In this document: positions 25,306-34,931 of the stretch, one piece after another
Position numbering within the stretch: position 1 is the stretch's first letter
Layout: each line of letters opens with the position of its first letter
Source: Phoenix dactylifera
Taxonomy: Eukaryota > Streptophyta > Magnoliopsida > Arecales > Arecaceae
Direction of reading: 5' to 3'
Assembly: GCF_009389715.1 (NCBI RefSeq)
Contig: NC_052394.1
Span: 20,772,899 to 20,836,898, forward strand
DNA length: 64,000 nucleotides
Translations under genes and position numbers: made by a program
Notes under the pieces: model-generated
Database searches by the model: none
What the model saw: only the letters and a program-made list of their open reading frames with translations
Told to the model about the DNA's origin: nothing

Positions 25306-25531
25306 CTATAAACATGGAGGTTATAAAAAAAAAATAGCTATAGGTTACCAAATAATTGGACAGTCAGAAAACGATGGAAACAGGAGATTAAGAAACGAAG
25401 CAGAAGACATAACATGTACAAAGAATAAGGGAACGAGATTACATGGCTAGTAACTTGGATACTAGACTTCCTTCTCTCTTGCCGGCTAGTGTCTCGTCTC
25501 CCTTCTGTCCCCCATGGGGAGTTTATATAAG
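25306..25531 (-). promoter_or_regulatory. TATA box and possible leader intron of bZIP-like gene A
   Basis: On the minus strand a TATATAAA-type TATA box lies at 25522-25530. Below it is a leader ending ...AGCCAT at 25443, followed by a GT donor at 25442-25441. An acceptor ...TTTATAG ends at 25306. Splicing would join AT to G and give ATG GCC GGA ATG ATG in frame with exon 1. The intron is inferred from sequence alone. Confidence 0.5.
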
Positions 25532-25599
25532 GCAAAAGAAAAGATTTGCTTTCGGAAAAAAAAAAAGCTTCGTAAAATTAATGTTGAATCTGTCGATTA

Positions 25600-25908
25600 A
25601 TGCGTCATTTGTTTAGGTTCAAAACAGTGTGTGTAGAACGTGATTGCATGGAGATTGCTATTCGTTGGACTCTCGATCGCATGCAGAAATTAAATCAGCT
25701 TTCAGCATCCTTGGATGGCTTTCCAGAAGATGGCCGATCGGTCACCCGCATAGAGACCGTCGTGCGGTTTTTGGAAGATAATGTCGTCCCCGTTGTGGTA
25801 TGGGCCGACGGACAGCTGACGCAATTACTCTTTCGTGGTTATCAGGAGAGAATTATTATGGAGAGAAATGATGAGGTAACGCACGCTTTAATGGATTGGC
25901 AAATTTAG
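25600..25908 (+). other. Unassigned 102-codon ORF divergent from gene A
   Basis: The ORF starts 70 bases upstream of the gene A TATA box, on the opposite strand. Its product contains WTLDRMQKLNQL, IETVVRFLEDNVVPVVVWAD and GQLTQLLFRGYQERI. I do not recognise a family. The composition looks protein-like, with few rare residues and a clean open frame. It could be a broken exon or a retroelement relic, because no splice partner is evident on either side. Confidence 0.3.
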
Positions 25909-26289
25909 CGAGCTATGGATCGTTTCGTTTATGGATATATTTGAAGGGGGCAATAAATTAATTGCAAAGCCGAGATATAACCATCTCTAACAACTTCTCA
26001 AAATAATTATCATGAATAAATCGGGTAATTAAAAGTTAATGATAAGATAAAGAATCAAAACCATTTGCAATGATTACTTTCTTGCACAGTTTGATGTGAT
26101 GCACATTCATTTCAAGATAATCTGTGTATTAATTGGTTCTTTGAATCATTCACTCCAACCTTCCTGTGAATTAATTTTGATATTATCTCAGTTGCTTATC
26201 ACCTTTAGTTTTAATTTCATGATTTTAGCTAGGCGTCCCTGGGTGATTCATCCATAATTTGAATTAAGAGCTCACCTGATCAATAGTAA

Positions 26290-26500
26290 TGCAATCTCTA
26301 ACCTCCATGGGAAAACTGTTCCGTTCGAGGTGGTACTAATCATGACGTGTCGATTACTACAGTTATCTTTGTGAAAGCTCTTATGGGATATGTTACTGCT
26401 ATAAAGCTTATCTTATATTGCTTCAAATCTATGTTTGGGCTTTCTATCGATTATTCTAAATCCTCCATGGTTGCATTGGGATATAATCAAAACTTGATGA
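26290..26500 (+). pseudogene. LINE reverse-transcriptase fragment
   Basis: The frame reads TTVIFVKALMGYVTAIKLIL, then CFKSMFGLSIDYSKSSMVAL. This matches the segment after the YADD box of plant non-LTR reverse transcriptases (A-D-D-T-xx-F ... F-xx-x-S-G-L-x-I-x-x-x-K-S). The YADD motif itself is lost. It is an isolated fragment. Confidence 0.6.
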
Positions 26501-26579
26501 AGAGAAACTGGTTCAAACTGTTAAAGAAAAATGGATAAAGGACCGGCAGTGTGGAAGGAAAAATGGAAGGCAGCGCCAC

Positions 26580-26900
26580 ATGTCCAATACACACACATAT
26601 CCATATATACATGCATAATTACGTACGTACGTACATATATACATACAAACATTGATATATACAAACATACATAGATATATGTATATATACATGCATAAAT
26701 GTATGTATGTATGTATGTATGTATGTATTTATGTATGTGCATATGTATGTATGTACGTATGTACGCGTGTGTGTAAGTACATACTTATGTATGTATATGT
26801 GTGTGAATGTTTTCATGTATGTACGTGTATATGAATGTTTGTAGGTAGGTATGCATGTAGATAGATATATGCATGTATATGCAGTACTTACGAATGTATG
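26580..26900. repeat. GTAT/ACAT tetranucleotide-rich low-complexity region
   Basis: The first half is rich in ACATACAT-type units and the second half in GTATGTAT units, so part of the block is self-complementary. The clearest pure run, (GTAT)n, is near 26702-26728. Histidine/tyrosine-rich ORFs here are translations of the repeat. Confidence 0.8.
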
Positions 26901-27302
26901 TATAGATTATAGCTATGTGTTTAAGATGAATGTATTATGATGATACTAAATTTTTGTCTAATGCATAAGATAATAATAGTAAGGGTAGTACGTAGGAACT
27001 ATTTCAAGAATAATAGTGCTCTGTAACAAACTAATAATACTCTGAAGAGAATTTACCACTGATCAATTAAAAAAATCTACAATTATCAACAGTCAACAGA
27101 TTAGCATTTGAAGTTTGTAGTGCAATAATTTTTACAAAGAATTGTATTGCTATAATTAAGCTTGAGGAGTGCGAAAAATTGAGATTGAATATAGAATATG
27201 AAATTAACTACTTTTGGAAAAGAAAACAAGATAAGAAGAGAAGAATTGATTAGATAGCAAAAGTTATTCCAAAAATAAGCACTTTGATTCCCCAATATAA
27301 CT

Positions 27303-29226
27303 AGGGCTGCAAATGGGTCGGCTCGGGTCGGGTCCTAAGTGACCCCGATCCGATCCGGTTTTTTGTTGGGATTCTAATTTTGAATCCAGATCCGACCCGG
27401 TTGAAATTCGGGTCGGGTCGGGTCGGGTCGGGTCGGGTCTATGCCAACCCCGACGGATCATTCGGATCGGGTCTGGTCGGATCGGATTATTTTTTTTTTA
27501 AGAAATAGTAATATGCATTTTAAATCCACCGGATGGTTTGAACCCAGGCTTTTTCTCCTTTGTACTTTGCAGTACTTTTCGGCCGTTCGTGGTTCTCATT
27601 AAATTCCAGATCAAACACGGAAAGAATGCTTAATAAAAGGCTAAAAGCCAATGAAGGGCATCCAGAGTAACACAGAAGGATGGCAGAAGGTAATAAACCT
27701 CAGCTTAGCCATCCAGCATTTGTAATGAAACCTCCATGTACTGACACTGTTCAAACATTAACCGTCTCTGGCATAAAATTTCTGAAAAACCGGTTGCCTG
27801 CAAGTGATTTGCAAATAAAACAAGGGTAGTTTTAACAAAGTCAAGGCTCCTCCACAACCATTTAAATTTTCATTAGCTCCCAACCATTCTACCCACCTGA
27901 GCCAATATATATTCATAACACGGTCTGCTTCAACATCATATAAAAATAGTACTTTGGAAACAGCTAAGAATCATGAAACCCATTATAAAAGTTTACCGTT
28001 AGTGGTGTCAATATAGCTAAGAAACAGCGAGCACATATATAGCACCGGGCCTGCCGCTGCGGCTCATGGGCCTGCCGGCCTGCATGTCTTAGGTCTCGGG
28101 TCGAGAGTGGATGGACCCAACCCGCCCTGAAAAATAAAACGGATCTAAATTTAGGACCCGACCCGGCCCCGCGGATCCTAAAATTCAAATCGGGTCGGAT
28201 CTAAAGCAGGTCGGGTCGGGTCACGGGTCAACCCGACCCATTTGCAGCCCTAATGCTATGTATAGCATGGGGATAATGTATATGTATGTCGTAATTGGGA
28301 GCCCTAATGCTATGTATGTCGAACTGACTCAAATTCTAGAACCCGCGGGGCTAGGTCGGATCCTAAATTTAGATCCGTTTTATTTTTCGGATCGGGTCGG
28401 ATCCACCCAATCTCGATCCGAGATCTGATCCGACCCATTTTTTTGGGTCAGTTTTTTTTTAAGACATACAGGCCGGTAGGCCCACGAGCCGCAGCGGTAG
28501 GCCCGGTACTATATAAATCTTCGCTGTTTCTTAGCTATATTGACACCACTAACAGTAAACTTTTACAATGGGTTTCATGATTCTTAGCTGTTTCCAAAGT
28601 ACTATTTTTATATGATGTTGAAGCAGACTGTGTTATGAATATATATTGGCTCAGGTGGGTAGAATGGTTGGGAGCTAATGAAAATTTAAATGGTTGTGGA
28701 GGAGCCTTGACTTTGTTAAAACTACCCTTGTTTTATTTGCAAATCACTTGCAGGCAACCGGTTTTTCAGAAATTTTATGCCAGAGACGGTTAATGTTTGA
28801 ACAGTGTCAGTACATGGAGGTTTCATTACAAATGCTGGATGGCTAAGCTGAGGTTTATTACCTTCTGCCATCCTTCTGTGTTACTCTGGATGCCCTTCAT
28901 TGGCTTTTAGCCTTTTATTAAGCATTCTTTCCGTGTTTGATCTGGAATTTAATGAGAACCACGAACGGCCGAAAAGTGCTGCAAAGTACAAAGGAGAAAA
29001 AGCCTGGGTTCAAACCATCCGGTGGATTTAAAATGCCTATTACTATTTCTTAAAAAAAAAAATCCGACTCTATCCGATCCGAATGATCCGTCGGGGTCGG
29101 CATAGACCCGACCCGATCCGAATTTCAACCGGATCGGATCTGGATCCAAAATTAGGATCCGAACAAGAAATCGGATCGGATTGGGGTTACTCAGGATCCA
29201 ACCTGATCCGACCCATTTGCAGACCT
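27303..29226. repeat. Large inverted repeat: two ~0.9-kb transposon-like arms head to head
   Basis: The left arm runs from AGGGCTGCAAATGGGTCGG at 27303 to about 28200. The right arm, about 28325-29226, is its near-identical reverse complement, ending ACCCATTTGCAGACCT. The spacer is about 125 bases. The left unit by itself has inverted ends (AGGGCTGCAAATGGGTCGG at 27303 and CCGACCCATTTGCAGCCCT ending 28251). It therefore looks like a non-autonomous DNA element of about 950 bp with GGGTC-rich subterminal repeats, possibly hAT-like. No 8-bp target duplication is evident. The block AGCCCTAATGCTATGTA occurs twice in the spacer region. No coding sequence is seen; ORFs are repeat translations. It lies between the two bZIP-like genes. 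Confidence 0.88.
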
Positions 29227-29521
29227 ACATAGCATAATCAAATTAACGAACTTCATCATTTATCTCCATGATATTTCATTTAAATCCGAACTAGTTTAGT
29301 CAACTAGAGGTCGTAGCCCTGTTTTCTACTAAAATCAAAATTTCTCAGAGTAAAAAAGCTATTATTCACATTTAAGGCTTTACAGCGCATTAAAACAAAA
29401 AAAGAAAGAAACAACATTCATAAGGAATAAGTCCAAAATACTTCATTATTATATATATATTTATATATATATAGCCATAGAGATCTAGAAGTAATCCTAA
29501 AGCCTCCGAGTCGGGTTCTAG

Positions 29522-30990
29522 CTAGAAGAAGATGTTGGAAAGACAAAAGTAATCGTTTGGACAAGGTTGGAACGGCTGTTGGGGCATCAGCTGAGTCTGG
29601 TGAAATTGCTGCGCTTGCTGCACGAGACTTGCCTGCTGCACATTGAATAGCTCTCTCAGCTCCCTCAGTTCTTGCCTCTTCATCTCCACTTGAGCTACCA
29701 GAAAAAACATCAACACCGTGGTTAGACATAAGCTGAGAGTGCTTGCAGGGCCTTCTTATTTGATTCATCATGTTTACCAGCTTTTTCGTAGTAGATCTCG
29801 GTGAGATCGGCTATTTTCCTCCTGAGTGCATCATTCTCGTTATTCAGTCGTGCCTTCCGATCATCATAGTTCAAGATCATGTCAGGAAGTGCTTTCTTAT
29901 TCTCCTGCAACTCGCGACAAAGTTTTCTCGTAAAGGTATCTTGGAAAAGTTACAATCCAGCCATGGGGTATACAGCTAAAAAAGGTTATATCTTTTCATC
30001 CAGGCAAACTATTGAACGCATTGTTAGCTATATATAGCATTTGGAAAGATTTAATGGTGACAGTGCGCTTGATGATGCACCACTAATGAGAGTCATGCAT
30101 ATAAGCATAATATAAGATTCTTATGAACAGTTGTAAATGTGCAAAACATTTTTGAACAAAAAGATTCAGGTTAAATTTATCTATTGTGCATGATACATAT
30201 AAACTTTACGATTGACGATAACCAATATTTTTAGGTACGGTTAATTTAGGGAATACATTCGTTTTCAAACTTTAATCTTCTCGATCCTTGCTTCAAACAC
30301 ACACACACACACACATATATACTATAAATACAATGTCTACTGGAAGTACTGAAAGCATCATTTAACTTGTTTTTCCATCTGATTTTTTATGAATTATGAT
30401 CTAATCATAACTTCGTTATTCGGCTTTGCATGTCTAGCTATCTAAGTGACTGCTCTCACCACCAGGCGTTTGTACATGTCTTCGAGGTCCAGCTTCTTCA
30501 GTTCCTGCTTCAACCGGTAGCGCCGGCTGTAAATCCTCTTGTTTCGCAACCTACAAAACCAGAAGTCCACGAATATACTATCTCAATCTAAACCCTTTTT
30601 TTCTCGAAGAAATAGAAGTATAACTTATGGGATAGCAAAAGATCTAAGATCAAATAGAGCTCACCTCTTCAATCTCTTGGGGTCGAGACGGTGCAGTTCC
30701 TGAGTGTCCTTTGTCCTGTTGTCCTCGTCCGGCCCCGCCGAGTCTTTCTGCTTTCCATCAGAAGGCTTACAGCTTGGCCCTTTGCCAAGCTGCTGCTTCT
30801 CCCTGTCCAGCATCTCCATTCGGTGAAGCAGGTTTTTTCTCTTCAGCTCAGATGCTTCAGGGCTCATGTATAAGTTCGCCTCAAGCTGCTGATGGTAGTT
30901 CACCTTCTCCACCACCACCTCTTTGCCCTTTTCCTTGCACAAGTTTAAGCTTGGGATGTTCTCTGCCTGCTGCCTATGCAACCTCACCAT
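29522..30990 (-). CDS. Atypical bZIP-like protein, gene B of a tandem pair
   Basis: Four exons are read on the minus strand: 30990-30665, 30550-30460, 29904-29778 and 29694-29522, giving 238 residues. The N-terminal region has a helical LKRKNLLHRMEMLDREKQQL segment and then LDPKRLKR. The basic region LRNKRIYSRRYRLKQELKKL aligns with gene A without gaps. It keeps the Arg of N-x7-R but has Lys (AAG) where the invariant Asn should be. Heptad positions are L, L, L, Y, L, L, all in register. A proline sits in the third heptad (ALPDM), as in Arabidopsis bZIP34/61, where it prevents homodimerisation. The C-terminal tail is Gln-rich (QQASLVQQAQQFHQTQ), a possible activation region. The first ATG at 30990 was chosen because an upstream in-frame TTG is not a plausible start. 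Confidence 0.82.
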
Positions 30991-31094
30991 ACTTGGCTCC
31001 AAATCTATGAACAGCAATAGATTAGTACTGCTCCTAACAAGTGGAGTTTAAGGAAGCAAACGGCAGCGTTAGGATAAAAGCAAAAGGTGGCTTT

Positions 31095-31102
31095 CTTTTA
31101 TA
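31095..31102 (-). promoter_or_regulatory. TATA box of bZIP-like gene B
   Basis: TATAAAAG reads on the minus strand, 105 bases before the proposed ATG. That leaves room for a leader of about 75 bases. No leader intron like the one proposed for gene A is needed. Confidence 0.55.
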
Positions 31103-32885
31103 GTGAGGGAAATGGAAGGGTTTCCATGGCCAATGGCTTGGGTTTATGGGTTTATTTGTCATTCGCATAGTCTTATATGCGGAATTTTGGGGCCAGGTTG
31201 TGGTGACACTTGAAGCAATTATTTTAGGTGGGATTATATGGCTGTCCTATATTAATTGCTTTTATTGAGATAAATGATAAATGGTAAGGAAATCTATATT
31301 TCGTAACGTACGTACGGCGGTACGGTTTACTGGCATGCAAATTAATTGAGGAAATCGAGAAACAACCGTTTGTAACAAGTTCTTTCGCAAATGATTAGGA
31401 TGAATTTATGAAGTCCGTGGCAGTGCTTTTAGTGCTTATTGAGAAGCTGCGTTCGATAGTTTGGCTGTTGCACCAGATAAGACCATTGTTTTAATGTCTA
31501 GTTTGATTAAAATGGAAGGTTCTCTTCGGGATGAGTCGATAAGGTTGCCCCATTATTACTTGGGTTTAAAAAAATGAAAATAGTTTGTTCATCAATTAAA
31601 GCTGCATACATTTAACTTTACCCATGGGGTGGAAGTCTTGTATGCTGGACCTATCTTTTTAAAATAAAAATTTTGTACATTTATATTTTTTCCTTTCTTG
31701 AGTAACCCATTATAACTTTCTTGTTGGCCAACTCTTAATTTAGCTTTCATTGTGTATTAATTTAAGATGAATGTGTGCCTAAAAAAGAGCTGGTGTCTTC
31801 AAAACATAGGAATGAACCACGCATATACATTAATCTTCTTCTTGCTAGCACTTAAAAGGATGACACATTTTAATTATTCTTTTTTTTTTCCTTTGTGTGA
31901 GGTTATATGGGAGCCCGTAGTACAAAACCAGAACTTTTTAGTTGAAGTTTAACAAAAGATCAAGCAACTTCAATCAAGTTTGCATGAAGATTCTAACAAG
32001 GAGCTTACATTCAAATCCTAAAGCCCTCAAGTTGAGAATGGAAAACCAACATTAAAAGAGAAAAGAAGGATCGCTTGTTTATTTTAATTTATGGTTGATA
32101 ATGTAGAGGATTTAATCAGCAGCTAAATAGTTCTTAGATTCCACATAGGAAAGAAAGAGAAAGAAGAGTAGTTGTATGTGTTCCACATCATATGAAACAC
32201 TTGATGCTACAACATGTACCACCTTAATACAAAAGTGTTATTATATCAAATTTTATTGATTGAAGCTACGTTTGGTTCCTGGATGGCTAACTGAGGTGGC
32301 TAAAGTTATGCATCGGTAACCATTACTTAACCAATTAATTACAAGGCTGATAAAGTGTTGTTTGACTGAGATGGTAAAAATGATGTTTGGTTGCAAAATG
32401 CATGGTTTAGGCTATTTTTGTGCTAAAGAGTACTTTACTTAACATGAACTATACATTGTTCACCTAGTATATATATATATATCCATGCTATATTATTTTA
32501 TCAACCAAAAATTATCAAAATAATTTCTATAACGTACACATGATTGTAAAAAAAAGGACATGAATGCATCTCCTCTTATAAGTACTGCTCTCTCAACACC
32601 ACTTATTATTTTCCTATTGTGAGCATTATGTCCTCCCTTCTCAACAATTCACCATGTTACAATATGTATTGGGTAGCATTTGTTGATTGGCCTTCCTTTT
32701 TTTTTGCTGCAAAGATATTATATATGACATACTAGCTAGACATGGTATATGGATAGGCTAACACATGGAAATGTCCAATAATTGTAATGGTGGTTCAATA
32801 GTGAAGGCCATCATTAATTGTTTACTAAAAAAAAGAAAGTTATCATTGAAATCCATGCAGCACAAAAATTTAGGGCCATTTTAAA
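31103..32885. other. Upstream intergenic region of bZIP-like gene B
   Basis: No gene is supported. The interval is AT-rich, with short ORFs only. The first few hundred bases are presumably promoter of gene B. Confidence 0.5.
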
Positions 32886-33415
32886 TAAGGGTGGCAATTA
32901 GGTTGGGTCAAGTTGGACATAGATCAGATTAAATAATATTTGTCAATCTAAACCTCACCTATTTATTAAACAAGTCAAAAATTTATATTTGAACCGACCC
33001 ATTTATTAAGCAGGTAACTCGACCCGATCTGTATAACTCATTTACTAGATAGGTCAAGTCAGATTAAGTATGTTAAACAAGTTAAGTGGATTTTTAATGG
33101 ACTAAATGGATATAAACATATCAGGTAAGTTGAGCGGGTTAGATATATAGGGTAGAAATGGGTTCAGTAAGTTTTAAATGAATTAAATAGGTATTAAATG
33201 GGTTAAATGGGTCAAATCATAATCCGGCCAAATTATTAAATAGATTAAAAGAGGTTAAACGGGTTAAAGGTCTAAACTCAAATATAATCTGTTTAATAAA
33301 TGGGTTTAAATAGGTTGATCTGTTTATGACCTAAATCTATGTCAAATCCGAACTAGTTTAAAATAGATCGTTTGTAGGTTGCATTGACAAATCAGGTCAT
33401 AAATTGCCACCCCTA
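32886..33415. mobile_element. MITE-like element with AGGGGTGGCAAT-type ends
   Basis: The left end TAAGGGTGGCAAT at 32886 and the right end ATTGCCACCCCTA at 33415 are inverted repeats differing by one base. The interior consists of degenerate GGGTTAAATGG and GGTCAAGT blocks and has no coding capacity. Such ends are common in plant hAT-like miniature elements. A matching 8-bp target duplication is not visible, so the superfamily call is tentative. Confidence 0.6.
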
Positions 33416-33489
33416 AATTTCTCAACAAGGATATCATAATGACTAAAATGAGAACATGCTATCAGAAACATAGAAAGCATATGATTCAC

Positions 33490-33670
33490 ATTGCCCGCCG
33501 AAGCCTTTGGTAGAGTCAAAGATGACAGGGGGGAACTCAAGGACGGACTCGATGCGTTGGTCGTGGGCCATGAGGAAGGAGGATAGCGGAAGCGGCGAGG
33601 GCGACACTCAGCGCTGGTTGACGTTGACGTGGTGATGCCAGTGGTGCTATATCTTAGTAGGGACAAGCAT
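33490..33670 (-). pseudogene. Fragment of a ribosomal protein L4 (uL4) pseudogene
   Basis: On the minus strand one frame reads MLVPTKI, a stop, HHWHHHVNVNQR, another stop, and then SSFLMAHDQRIESVLEFP and VIFDSTKGF. This follows the order of a conserved L4 segment (APTKxWRxWHxxxNxxQRR ... ARGHRIExVPExPLVVSDS) with two in-frame stops and no introns. It covers only about 60 codons. A processed, decayed copy is the best explanation. Confidence 0.6.
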
Positions 33671-34931
33671 GCTATGATAACCCCGCCCAAGATCTTAGTG
33701 GGCTTGGCTACAAAGGGCCCAACACCTCTTGCGCTTTTATTCCTTTGCAAGCCTCCCTCCACCGCCTCAACTTCTACTCTATCTATTTTCTTTCTTCTCC
33801 ATGCACGCATCTTGTCACCTCTCATTCTCTCTCGTTCTCTCACACATGCCTCCTCCTCCCTCGTTTCCAACCAGTGCCGCCCCTATCCCTATTCTCCTCC
33901 TCTTTCACTACCCGTTAGCCTTTGCCACTCCCTTCTTCCCTCCCACAAACACCTGAAGCTTCGTTCGACGTCTCTCTCTCTCTCTCTCTCCTGCTTCTTC
34001 CTTTCCATCGCCTCACCTTCCCATCTCTCTTATCTATTCTCTCCTCTATCATCTCCTTCGTTCCAAAGATATTCACTAAAACAGTAGATCTCAAATATGA
34101 AAGCTCGGACCAATATCTAAAGCAAGATTTTATGCTCCAATGGGACGAGGGGCGCCGTTTTGGCCATCCCGTACTATTTCTATGAGAAAATGGGATTGGA
34201 ATGAGGTTGGGACTCCCAAACCGGCCCGTCCGTGTGGAGAGAGAAGAAAAAAGCGAAAAGAAAGAATTTGGACTATCTCTAGGGGCATTTTGGAAATGAA
34301 AATAGAGGGTTTGGGGTCTTTTTAACCATGGTTAAATATTTAAAATGCTTTGACCAGATAAAATTGACCGTACAAAATTTGAGTCTGGTTGACTGGTTAA
34401 GTTGATAACCATGCTTTAACCAGGTTTTAACGAAAATAAGCGAAGGCAACGTGGAAACTCTTTTCCAATTTTCCTTCTTTTATACACGTTACCGGCTTCC
34501 AGAAAAAGAAAAAAAAAACCGCTTTATTGCCTTCCGACACCTTCTCCGGCCCATCTGGCTGAAACAAATCCAACCCCATCGAGCCCAATATAACGACTCT
34601 TCCCTCCTTGGACAAACAAATCTGAAGGCCTTCTAGGTTTTACTACCCACCTTATTCCAGACTACGAAACTTGCGGGCTCTATTGGGCCAGGGTCCGACG
34701 CCGTCATGTTTAACGGGGAGAAAACGGGGTAAACCGTAAAGGGTCGCAGAGGTCGACTTCTACTCCGTTCTTCCCCATCCTTTCGGTGGTTTTCTTGGAC
34801 CGGTCCTCCGTCGCTTCCTCCTCCGCCGCCGCCCCCGCCGCTGACTGACGCTCTTCTCCTCTTTTCTACGCCTCCACCTTCGGCCGGCCCGCCGCCGCGC
34901 TCCTGCCGGATCTTCCCGCAGCCTGGCGTCG
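33671..34931. other. Intergenic and 5' region of the farnesol kinase gene
   Basis: A pyrimidine-rich stretch with CT repeats lies at 33740-34060. ORFs there are Ser/Leu-rich low complexity. From about 34480 the GC content rises towards a GC-rich 5' leader rich in CCG triplets. No in-frame ATG precedes 34932 after a stop at 34842. Confidence 0.5.

Noticed and set aside
26521..26834. His/Tyr/Thr-rich ORFs on both strands
   Set aside because: They are translations of GTAT/ACAT tetranucleotide repeats.
27264..29149. ORFs rich in DPTRPDP-type repeats
   Set aside because: They translate the GGGTC-rich ends of the inverted-repeat element.
33397..33870. 157-codon minus-strand ORF
   Set aside because: It is in a different frame from the L4 similarity, and its product is low-complexity Arg/Glu- and Ser-rich.
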